A stretch of DNA of 64,000 nucleotides. Source: Lactobacillus amylovorus DSM 20531. Its GTDB lineage: Bacteria > Bacillota > Bacilli > Lactobacillales > Lactobacillaceae. The stretch lies in assembly GCF_002706375.1 (NCBI RefSeq), contig NZ_CP017706.1, positions 2,046,001 to 2,110,000 of the forward strand. Direction: 5' to 3'. A program made the translations under genes and the position numbers. Positions within the stretch are counted from its first letter, which is position 1; each line of letters starts with the position of its first letter. Of the stretch, positions 57,850-64,000 are shown in pieces. The notes below the pieces were generated by a model that ran no database searches, had not been told where the DNA came from, and saw only the letters and a list, made by a program, of their open reading frames with translations.

Positions 57850-57924
57850 AGAAACAATAGATTTTACACACGTATTGATGGGTGCTATATTAAATCTGTT
57901 GAATGATAAAAAGGATAGAATTTT

Positions 57925-59130
57925 ATGAACGAAGATCTGAGGAAAAGAAATAAACGAAATAATCTGATCATCTTAGTGGTCGGAATTGTCATTATCATCG
58001 GTATCATTGCCGGTTTTAGCATCCATAATCACCGTGTTGCTACACAAACTGCAGCTGAAAAGTTTGCACGAACTCACTTTAATCCTAATGTAAAAATCGA
58101 TGGGGTTAAGGTAGGCAAGCTAACTGTCAAGAAGGCTACAGATAAGGTTAATAAGAATGCCAAGAATGTAGTTACATTGAAAGACAACAAGTTGGTGTAC
58201 AGCTACAGCACTACTAGTCAAACAATTGATGAGCAAGAAACTAGTGAGCTATTTAAAAAGCAACAAACTAAGACACCATCAGACAAGAGCTACAGTTACA
58301 CCACTAAGGATTTAGCTACTGCCAAGAATAAGTTGAATAGTCTTAAAAAGGCAACTATTAACTATAAGATTAATGGTAAAAGCTACAAGTTAAAGGCTAG
58401 CGAACTCTTAAATGATGTTTCTTACCAAAATGGCAAATACCAATTTGGCAACACAATTAAGTTGACTGACAAGTTGAACCAAATTGATAAAGAAGTTTCT
58501 ACTTTGCATAAGAGCTACAAGTTTACTGTTCCAACTGGCAATAAAGTAAAGGGTAAGACCATTACTGTTAAGAACAAGACTTGGGGTTGGGGCGTATACG
58601 TACAAAAGACCCGTCGTCTCTTGCTTGATGCCTTTGCACAAGGTAAGACTACTTTTGATGGTGCGGATGCCATTTATGGTTTAGGTTACAGTACTTATGC
58701 TCACGGCTACGGCAGATCAAATCATGAAATCGGCAATACTTACGCCGTTGTTTCTTTGAAGAGGCAAGAAGTATGGCTTGTAAGAAACGGCAAGCTTAAA
58801 GTTCACTTAAGAGATGTCGTTACTGGTACTATGGAAGGTAGCAAGGGCGATCAAACTCCTCGTGGCGTTTGGTACATCCACTACAAACAAAGAAATGCCA
58901 CTCTCCGTGGTAGTAACGATGATGGTTCAAGTTATGCTTCACCAGTTAGTTACTGGATGCCATTTACTTTGAGTGGTTGTGGCTTCCACGACGCAAGTTG
59001 GAGAACTGACTGGAGCAAGACAGCCTACTTAAAGGGTGGTTCACACGGCTGTGTCAACGTTAAGCCAAGTGAAATTAGAAGCGTTTGGAACAACATTTCT
59101 AAGAACGAACCTGTAATTATTTACGAATAA
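57925..59130 (+). CDS. L,D-transpeptidase (YkuD domain) with PG-binding domain
   Basis: A 401-residue protein anchored by an N-terminal helix (NLIILVVGIVIIIGIIAGFSI). The extracellular part has a PG-binding type 4 domain (NVKIDGVKVGKLTVKKATDKVN and SYTTKDLATAKNKL, about residues 60-190) and a C-terminal YkuD domain with the catalytic block GGSHGCVNVKPSEI (Cys near residue 376). It likely makes 3-3 peptide cross-links or attaches proteins to the wall. QTPRGVWYIHYKQRN and SPVSYWMPFTLSGCGFHDASW are family blocks. GGATAG before the ATG is a modest ribosome site. Confidence 0.93.
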   Translation: MNEDLRKRNKRNNLIILVVGIVIIIGIIAGFSIHNHRVATQTAAEKFARTHFNPNVKIDGVKVGKLTVKKATDKVNKNAKNVVTLKDNKLVYSYSTTSQTIDEQETSELFKKQQTKTPSDKSYSYTTKDLATAKNKLNSLKKATINYKINGKSYKLKASELLNDVSYQNGKYQFGNTIKLTDKLNQIDKEVSTLHKSYKFTVPTGNKVKGKTITVKNKTWGWGVYVQKTRRLLLDAFAQGKTTFDGADAIYGLGYSTYAHGYGRSNHEIGNTYAVVSLKRQEVWLVRNGKLKVHLRDVVTGTMEGSKGDQTPRGVWYIHYKQRNATLRGSNDDGSSYASPVSYWMPFTLSGCGFHDASWRTDWSKTAYLKGGSHGCVNVKPSEIRSVWNNISKNEPVIIYE

Positions 59131-59167
59131 TTATAATCTTTCATTTATAAATTAAATTTAACAAATA

Positions 59168-59246
59168 AAGAAAATAGGACTACCATAACAAGTGGCCGGA
59201 TAAAAATCCTTCCTCCTGAAGTGATTATTACATAACCTATTTTCTT
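59168..59246 (+). repeat. Long inverted repeat, possible stem-loop
   Basis: AAGAAAATAGG (59168-59178) and CCTATTTTCTT (59236-59246) are exact complements separated by 57 bases, with a small inner hairpin (GGAT/ATCC). It follows the L,D-transpeptidase gene. It may be a transcript end or a remnant of a small mobile palindrome; no flanking duplication is visible. Confidence 0.35.
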
Positions 59247-59264
59247 CATTATAAATCTCGCTAA

Positions 59265-59303
59265 GGTCGCAGTAATGTTATGTACATTGCTGCGGCTTTT
59301 TTA
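59265..59303 (+). terminator. Rho-independent terminator
   Basis: GTCGCAGTAATG (59266-59277) pairs with CATTGCTGCGGC (59285-59296), with one G-T pair, around TTATGTA, then six T. Confidence 0.9.
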
Positions 59304-59333
59304 TAATTTAATGTTTATAACCATAAAAAGAAT

Positions 59334-59341
59334 GTTATAGT
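59334..59341 (+). repeat. Target-site duplication, left copy
   Basis: GTTATAGT directly before the left inverted repeat; its copy is at 61597-61604. Confidence 0.92.
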
Positions 59342-59426
59342 GTAAGCGTCTAAAAACCAAGTACCTATCTTAACTACAATTTCTGTCATATACTGACTTC
59401 ATCACTTATTTTGGAGGTTATTAGTT

Positions 59427-59576
59427 ATGACTGAAAAACATGAAATTGTTCCTATTGAACCAGTTCAAGATAGCCAGCTTCTCTTATCTTTGAAAAGAAA
59501 CGATCTTGAATTCAAGGCTTATACTTCACTGGATCCAATGGTCTTACAAGATATCGTGGATCGGATACTATCATGA
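59427..59576 (+). CDS. IS66 small accessory protein
   Basis: A 49-residue ORF (MTEKHEIVPIEPVQDSQ at the start) with GGAGG 9 bases before its ATG. It occupies the first-gene position of an IS66 element and overlaps the next gene in ATGA. It is shorter than typical IS66 TnpA proteins and shows no helix-turn-helix that I can identify; the role is unknown. Confidence 0.7.
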   Translation: MTEKHEIVPIEPVQDSQLLLSLKRNDLEFKAYTSLDPMVLQDIVDRILS

Positions 59577-59920
59577 TCAAATTATCAGATTTAGGTCAGG
59601 TTTACATTGTTTGCGGTAAGACTGACATGAGACGCGGGATCGATACTTTAGCTAGTATGGTAAAAGACAAGTTCAATCTTGATCCTTTTTCTGGTCAGGT
59701 ATTCTTATTTTGTGGCGGTAGCCAAGATATATTCAAAGCTTTGTATTGGGACGGTCAAGGATACTGGTTACTCTATAAAAGATTCGAGAACGGTAAGATG
59801 AATTGGCCCAAAAACCAGGATGAAGTTAGAGAACTTAGCCCCGAGCAAGTTGACTGGTTAATGAAGGGCTTCTCAATTGAACCGAAAATTAGTGAAGCAA
59901 CTGCACGTAATTTCTATTGA
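59573..59920 (+). CDS. tnpB: IS66 TnpB (Orf2-like) accessory protein
   Basis: A 115-residue protein with the conserved IS66 Orf2 blocks VYIVCGKTDMRRGIDTLASMV, FLFCGGSQDIFKALYWDGQGYWLLYKRFENG and WP at FENGKMNWP. It is required for IS66 transposition in studied elements, though its activity is unknown. The ATG overlaps the preceding stop (ATGA). The stop lies 60 bases before the transposase start. Confidence 0.92.
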   Translation: MIKLSDLGQVYIVCGKTDMRRGIDTLASMVKDKFNLDPFSGQVFLFCGGSQDIFKALYWDGQGYWLLYKRFENGKMNWPKNQDEVRELSPEQVDWLMKGFSIEPKISEATARNFY

Positions 59921-59979
59921 TTTTACGTGCAGTTTTTCGTATTCTTATAACTATCGAAAAACGAGGAGGCTATTTCATC

Positions 59980-61534
59980 ATGTCAGAAACAACATTAGAA
60001 AAGATCATCCAAGAACAAGCTACAACTATTCGTAACTTAACCGAAGAAATCTCCCTCCTCAGAGAACAAGTAGCGTACTTAACGCAAAAGAGATACGGCA
60101 AGTCATCTGAACAAACGGCTATGTCCGGTCAGACAAGTCTGTTTGAAGAAGAAAATACTGATGAAGACGGAGATCTTCCCAGGAGAAGAATCCCCAGAAG
60201 ACATTATTACCTATAAGCGCCGCAAGCATAAGGCCAAAAGACAAGATGTTCTGGCAGTTTTCCCGTCTGAAGAAGTTCATCATGAGTTATCAGAGAAAGA
60301 GCAATATTGTTCAGATTGTCATGAAAAGCTCAAAGAGATCGGTTCATGGCCTGCGCGTAAGGAACTAGTCTTTATTCCAGCTCAACTTAAGAGATTAGAT
60401 CACATCCAGCATGCTTATAAGTGTGAACATTGCAGTTTAAATAGTGAAACAGATAAGATCATTAAAGCTCCTGTTCCTAAGGCAGCGCTAGCACATAGTT
60501 ACGGCTCTTCGTCAATTATTGCTCATACAATTTATCAAAAATATGAGTTGAAGGTGCCGGCTTACAGACAAGAAAACGATTGGCAAAAGCTAGGACTTCC
60601 TATCCATCGCCAAGACTTGATTAACTGGCATATGAAGGTCACAGACTATTACTTCAAGCCTGTTTACAGTCTACTTAAAGAAATATTGTTAACTCAAGCG
60701 GTCCTTCACGCCGATGAAACGAGTTACCGCGTCCTTGAGAGCGATACTCAGAAGACTTACTACTGGACTTTTTTATCAGGTAAACAAGAGAAGAAACCAA
60801 TAACTTTTTATCATCATGATCCTCATCGTAGCAGCCAAGTTGCGACTGACTTCCTAGGCAATTATTCAGGATATTTGCACTGCGATATGTGGCAAGCCTA
60901 CAAACAATTACCTGAAGCAACACTAGTGGGTTGTTGGGCTCATGTTAGAAGAAAGTTCAAAGAAGCAGTGCCACCCACTACTAAAGGAAAATCCTTATCA
61001 AAGCAAGGCGTTCACTACTGCAATCAGATGTTTACTCTAGAGAAATCTTGGGAAAACCTTTCTAATGAAGAACGCCATCAAAAACGCCAAGAGAAACTAA
61101 AGCCACTATTTGATGAATTCTTTAAATGGTGTAGAACAAATCAGCCTTTGGTTTTACCAGGATCCAAACTTGGAAGAGCCATTGCTTACGCACTTAATCA
61201 TGAAGATACTTTCAAGAATGTTTTACTTGATGGTAAATTAGTTTTATCCAACAATCTCGCAGAACAAGCAATCAAGACTTTGGTAATTGGCCGAAAGAAT
61301 TGGTTATTTTCGCAAAGTTTCGAAGGTGCACAATCTTCTGCGATTATTTTGAGTTTGATTGAAACAGCCAAGAGAAACAATCTAGATCCAGAGAAATACA
61401 TTGAGTATCTGCTGGATAAATTACCAAATGAAGAGAATCTGACAGACCAAGAGCATCTGTCGGCTTATTTGCCATGGACAAAAGAAGTTCAGGAAAAATG
61501 TAAAACACGAATAGAACAAAGAAAGGCAGCTTAG
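59980..61534 (+). pseudogene. tnpC: IS66 transposase (TnpC), shifted by one base
   Basis: The start ATG at 59980 follows GAGGAGG and encodes a coiled-coil leader (TLEKIIQEQATTIRNLTEEISLLREQVAYL) and KRYGKSSEQ; this frame ends at 60216. The rest of the transposase is in the next frame, read from about 60143 to 61534: a zinc finger (CSDCHEKL...CEHCS), HADETSYRVLE with the first catalytic Asp, HCDMWQAYKQLPEATLVGCWAHVRRKF with the second, and NNLAEQAIKTLVIGRKNWLF with the Glu. The frames meet around 60150-60180 where a base has been gained. No slippery heptamer is seen, so a mutation is likelier than programmed shifting. Confidence 0.85.
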
Positions 61535-61570
61535 CTGATCAATCGATGATCAGAACAAGGCTGCCTTTTC
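61522..61570 (+). terminator. Terminator at the end of the IS66 element
   Basis: AAAGGCAGC (61522-61530) pairs with GCTGCCTTTT (61560-61569), with an inner GATCA/TGATC stem; T run follows. It should insulate the flanking gene from IS transcription. Confidence 0.75.
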
Positions 61571-61596
61571 AATATACTTTGTTTTTAGACGCTTAC

Positions 61597-61604
61597 GTTA
61601 TAGT
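61597..61604 (+). repeat. Target-site duplication, right copy
   Basis: GTTATAGT directly after the right inverted repeat, identical to 59334-59341. It contains TATAGT, which resembles a -10 box 31 bases before the start of the next gene. Confidence 0.92.
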
Positions 61605-61634
61605 AAGCAATGTAGGAAAAGAGGATTTTGAAAG

Positions 61635-61988
61635 ATGATCGATATTTATAATGAAAAACTTGCAAAATATGAAGATGGTAAACGCCGTATTTTTACTGCA
61701 ACCTTTTTGCGTCCTGATGATCGTAAGGGAATTTTTCAAAATTTGACAGTTAATAATGAAGACAATGTTGTAGTTAAACAAATTGTTTTGCGTATGAATA
61801 AGGCTTTCAAGGAATTAAACCTTGAAAAGGGTGACGTTGTTCAATTTGAAGCAGTCGTTAAGCAAAACAGCCGTGGTGAATACACTGTTGAACGTCCTAC
61901 TGGAGTGGAAAGAATTAGTTCTGGTCAAGATGAGGAAGACAGCGGTATTCACGTTGTCGGCGACGATTGGGATTGGTTTGAAAAGTAA
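61635..61988 (+). CDS. Conserved small protein of unknown function
   Basis: A 117-residue acidic, soluble protein with no signal or membrane segment. The middle (RRIFTATFLRPDDRKGIFQNLTVN and VVQFEAVVKQNSRGEYTVERPTGVERI) alternates like beta strands of an OB-type fold; the C-terminus is rich in Asp and Trp (EEDSGIHVVGDDWDWFEK). I do not recognise the family. GAGGATTTTGAAAG gives a ribosome site 10-12 bases before the ATG. The IS66 element lies 38 bases upstream and probably changed its promoter. Confidence 0.75.
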   Translation: MIDIYNEKLAKYEDGKRRIFTATFLRPDDRKGIFQNLTVNNEDNVVVKQIVLRMNKAFKELNLEKGDVVQFEAVVKQNSRGEYTVERPTGVERISSGQDEEDSGIHVVGDDWDWFEK

Positions 61989-62015
61989 AAGAGATAATTA
62001 AAGATAGAATTTGGT

Positions 62016-62046
62016 TAGCATGTCCAGACGGACATGCTTTTTTATA
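62016..62046 (+). terminator. Rho-independent terminator
   Basis: GCATGTCC pairs with GGACATGC around AGAC, then TTTTTT. Confidence 0.92.
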
Positions 62047-62056
62047 GAAGAGTTAT

Positions 62057-62100
62057 AACAAAAAGCAATAGTTAACATGAAACTAACCATTGCTTTTGTT
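62057..62100 (-). terminator. Terminator of the lipoprotein gene
   Basis: On the minus strand, AACAAAAGCAATGGTTAG pairs with TTAACTATTGCTTTTTGTT, with T-rich end; it also reads as a hairpin on the plus strand. Confidence 0.75.
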
Positions 62101-62101
62101 T

Positions 62102-62692
62102 CTATTGATTTACTTTTGAGAAATCATATTTCCGATATTTCAGTGCAGCCTTTTTATCCTTGAAAGCTACACCATTAACAGCTTTAGGATTAGTGCCATA
62201 GCTCATAAATAAGCAATCTTGGCCTTTAAATTGTCCTAACTTGTAGGACATATCGACGGTGTCTAAAAATCCACGTTCTTTTAATGCGCCACTATCTGTT
62301 GAGATCATGACAGCATTTCCGGCGTATTCCTTGTTTTGCTTTTCTGAGTTGTGGTCTAACTTCAAATTTGGATCAGTTTTACGGTAAGTGACGTAGCCAT
62401 TGAAGGTATGTGTTGTAATGACCAACTTAGTAGCTTTCTTGCTATAAGGATCAGCACGGTACCAGGTGCCACGATATTCTTCTGGCACTGTTGTTAATGC
62501 AAAGCCTTTGTATTTCTTATGTAAGTCAATTTTAGGTGCAACACTATTATGTTTTTTTGTGTGGAAATGCGTAGAATGCTTTTCCACTTGGAAACCCGTT
62601 TCAGTATGAGTGGCCTCATGTTTAACAGGAGTACAGCCTGCAAGAAGCAATCCAGTCAATAAAACGGTAGAAGTAAAAAATAGTTTTTTCAT
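62102..62692 (-). CDS. Lipoprotein of unknown function
   Basis: A 196-residue secreted lipoprotein: basic N-terminus, hydrophobic core (FFTSTVLLTGLLLAG) and lipobox LLAGC with the modified cysteine at residue 20. The mature part starts with a His/Thr-rich linker (residues 21-55) and then a compact beta-rich domain (YRGTWYRADPYSKKATKLVITTHTFNGYVTYRK). Similar small lipoproteins occur in lactobacilli, with unknown roles. The ribosome site before the ATG is poor. The gene is monocistronic. Confidence 0.82.
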   Translation of the reverse strand: MKKLFFTSTVLLTGLLLAGCTPVKHEATHTETGFQVEKHSTHFHTKKHNSVAPKIDLHKKYKGFALTTVPEEYRGTWYRADPYSKKATKLVITTHTFNGYVTYRKTDPNLKLDHNSEKQNKEYAGNAVMISTDSGALKERGFLDTVDMSYKLGQFKGQDCLFMSYGTNPKAVNGVAFKDKKAALKYRKYDFSKVNQ

Positions 62693-62737
62693 AATGGACT
62701 TATTCTAGTTGGTTTTCATGACGTTTTCAATAGAAAA

Positions 62738-62774
62738 TAAAATGCCAGTAGAAATTAATCTACTGACATTTTTA
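62738..62774 (-). terminator. Terminator of the PTS EIIBC gene
   Basis: AAAATGCCAGTAGA pairs with TCTACTGACATTTTT (one mismatch) around AATTAA; the T run is on the minus-strand side. Confidence 0.85.
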
Positions 62775-62784
62775 TTTGTCAAGT

Positions 62785-64000
62785 TTACTTAGTACCTGGG
62801 CGTTGCTTTTTTTCAACTTTCTTACCCATAGTCATATTGTCGTTGTAGCCCCATACCCAAGTTACGATAAAGGCGACCACGATTGAAACAGCACTAGCGA
62901 TTAAGAATGTGTAGAAACTGTTTAATTGAGTTGGGTGAGCTGGGTTGAAGAAACTTGAGAATCCGATCAAACCACCGGTGAAGCCATACATAGTACCGTG
63001 CATTAAACCAGTAACAAGACCACCGAATGCTGAACCGATACAACCTGAAGCAAATACTTTATTGTATCTTAAGTTAATACCGTAGATAGCTGGTTCAGTA
63101 ACACCGCAGAATGCTGAAATAGCAGCAGCGATACCTAATTCCTTCATGTCAGGTTTCTTTGACTTAACGGCAACCGCCAATACAGCAGCACCTTGAGCAA
63201 TCATAGTTGAACAAATAATAGCGTTTAATGAACTTTGGCCAGTTGAGGCAATTTGTTGAGCAACCAATGGAACAACACCCCAGTGAAGACCAAAGATAAC
63301 AAGTAATTGGTAGAAGGCACCGATTACTAAACCACCAAGCCAACCAGATGCTGAAACTAACCAGTTGATGAATACGGCAATACCGTTAGCGGCACCTTGG
63401 ATAACTGGTCCAGTAATTACCAAAGTAATAGTAGAAACAACCAAGATAGTAATCAACGGTACGAAGATCATTTGCAAGTAGCTTGGCAAAACTTTCTTGA
63501 GCCAGTCTTCACATTTAGCAGCAAGCCATGCAGCCAAGATCATTGGGAAGATTGAGTAACTGTAGTTCAAGAATCGGAAGTTCCAACCACCAAGGTTGAA
63601 CATCATTTTACCAGCAGTACCCCAAGTAATCATTTGTGGGTAGGTAATAAATCCACCGATTACGGCTGCGATAATTGGATCACTGCCAAGACGTTTAGCA
63701 GCTGAGAATCCTACTAAAATTGGTAGGAAGAAGAAGGCTGAGTCAGCCATTGCGCTAACTGTAATGTAAACTGGACTCTTAACGTTAAGCAAAGCACCAA
63801 GTTGAGGCAAGGTTAATAATGCTAAAAGACCTTTGATGATACCAGAAGCAGCGATTACACCGATAACCGGACTCATTGAACCGGTGATAAAACCGATTAA
63901 GTTACCGAATGCTTTAGCAACTGGGTTGCGGTTATCATTTTCATTAGTTTGTGGAGCAGGTTTATCACTTAAACCAGGAAGTTGCTTCATTACAGCGTCG
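62785..64000 (-). CDS. PTS EIIBC, glucoside/trehalose family, N-terminus outside window
   Basis: The visible 404 residues are the IIC membrane part of a glucose-superfamily PTS transporter (beta-glucoside, sucrose or trehalose type): MSPVIGVIAASGIIKGLL, SAFFFLPILVGFSAAKRLG, FGLHWGVVPLV and the sugar-site block GVTEPAIYGINLRYNK. The frame stays open past the ATG at 63990 to the window edge and reads DAVMKQLPGL, which fits a linker after a IIB domain, so the protein very likely continues and the ATG is internal. The right-edge gene order in related species would make it the trehalose transporter TreB, but specificity is not readable. A terminator follows the stop. Confidence 0.85.
   Translation of the reverse strand, partial: DAVMKQLPGLSDKPAPQTNENDNRNPVAKAFGNLIGFITGSMSPVIGVIAASGIIKGLLALLTLPQLGALLNVKSPVYITVSAMADSAFFFLPILVGFSAAKRLGSDPIIAAVIGGFITYPQMITWGTAGKMMFNLGGWNFRFLNYSYSIFPMILAAWLAAKCEDWLKKVLPSYLQMIFVPLITILVVSTITLVITGPVIQGAANGIAVFINWLVSASGWLGGLVIGAFYQLLVIFGLHWGVVPLVAQQIASTGQSSLNAIICSTMIAQGAAVLAVAVKSKKPDMKELGIAAAISAFCGVTEPAIYGINLRYNKVFASGCIGSAFGGLVTGLMHGTMYGFTGGLIGFSSFFNPAHPTQLNSFYTFLIASAVSIVVAFIVTWVWGYNDNMTMGKKVEKKQRPGTK

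Larger units (their letters stand above)
59342..61596 (+). mobile_element. IS66-family insertion sequence, 2255 bp
   Basis: The ends are inverted repeats: GTAAGCGTCTAAAAAC at 59342 and its exact complement GTTTTTAGACGCTTAC ending at 61596; the match runs on for about 21 bases with one mismatch. An 8-bp direct duplication GTTATAGT flanks both sides (59334-59341 and 61597-61604), the target length typical of IS66 elements. Inside are a small ORF, a TnpB-like gene and a DDE transposase with a frame break. It lies in an intergenic region, in the promoter zone of the gene at 61635. Confidence 0.95.

Noticed and set aside
60120..60216. Programmed frameshift in the IS66 transposase
   Set aside because: No slippery heptamer or stem is visible at the junction, and IS66 transposases are normally in one frame.
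1..64000. tRNA, rRNA, CRISPR array or prophage
   Set aside because: No cloverleaf-like or rRNA segment, no regularly spaced repeats and no phage structural genes were seen; the IS66 element is the only clear mobile unit.

Overview
The window is an AT-rich, densely coding stretch of a Firmicute chromosome. Gene content and order point to the Lactobacillus acidophilus/helveticus/crispatus group: a short DnaE, pfkA-pyk with a PEP-utilising tail on Pyk, xerD-ribT-scpA-scpB-rluB, riboflavin taken up rather than made, dipeptidase PepV, a YSIRK/LPXTG surface protein and an inducible-type ornithine decarboxylase beside an amino acid permease. Several accessory genes are freshly broken while housekeeping genes are intact, which fits a strain in a nutrient-rich niche such as milk. 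L. helveticus is my best guess; it is an inference, not proven by the sequence.

Layout. 1-8000: 3' part of a cell-surface 5'-nucleotidase, a small membrane protein, dnaE, then the glycolytic pair pfkA-pyk. 8000-12250: cvfB, xerD, ribT, scpA, scpB, rluB, tightly packed with overlaps. 12250-13150: an FMN riboswitch and terminator controlling the riboflavin transporter subunit ribU. 13250-24640: a LysM protein, cmk, rpsA, der, hup, a TPR protein, YitT, cca, hemolysin III, DegV, YozE and a Na+/H+ antiporter. 24660-33540: ylqF-rnhB-dprA-topA-trmFO-xerC-hslV-hslU, a long co-directional run for ribosome biogenesis, DNA maintenance and proteolysis.

33600-48500 is the accessory part: an aldose epimerase-like gene, a frameshifted PTS IIC gene coupled to an alpha/beta hydrolase, a tyrosine-recombinase-like gene that lacks catalytic residues, a fluoride riboswitch with a CrcB pair that both start at TTG, pepV, a flavin/PNPOx-type protein, a lectin-like LPXTG surface protein reduced to a pseudogene by three frameshifts and a stop, an amino acid permease, and an ornithine decarboxylase gene with one in-frame TAG. 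48600-59130: KtrAB potassium uptake, recQ, a flavodoxin, a homocysteine methyltransferase, a candidate stand-alone small RNA, PAP2 phosphatase, a serine beta-lactamase-like hydrolase, a pyridoxal kinase-like gene with an ECF S component, and an L,D-transpeptidase. 59334-61604: an IS66-family element with matching terminal inverted repeats and a perfect 8-bp target duplication; its large transposase frame is shifted. The window ends with a conserved small gene, a lipoprotein and the C-terminal part of a PTS EIIBC protein running off the right edge.

No rRNA, tRNA, CRISPR array or prophage was seen. The items most worth checking are the small RNA candidate at 54251-54379, the palindrome over the -35 box of the ornithine decarboxylase gene with its single nonsense codon, the degenerate recombinase-like protein, and the IS66 insertion into the promoter region of the gene at 61635.
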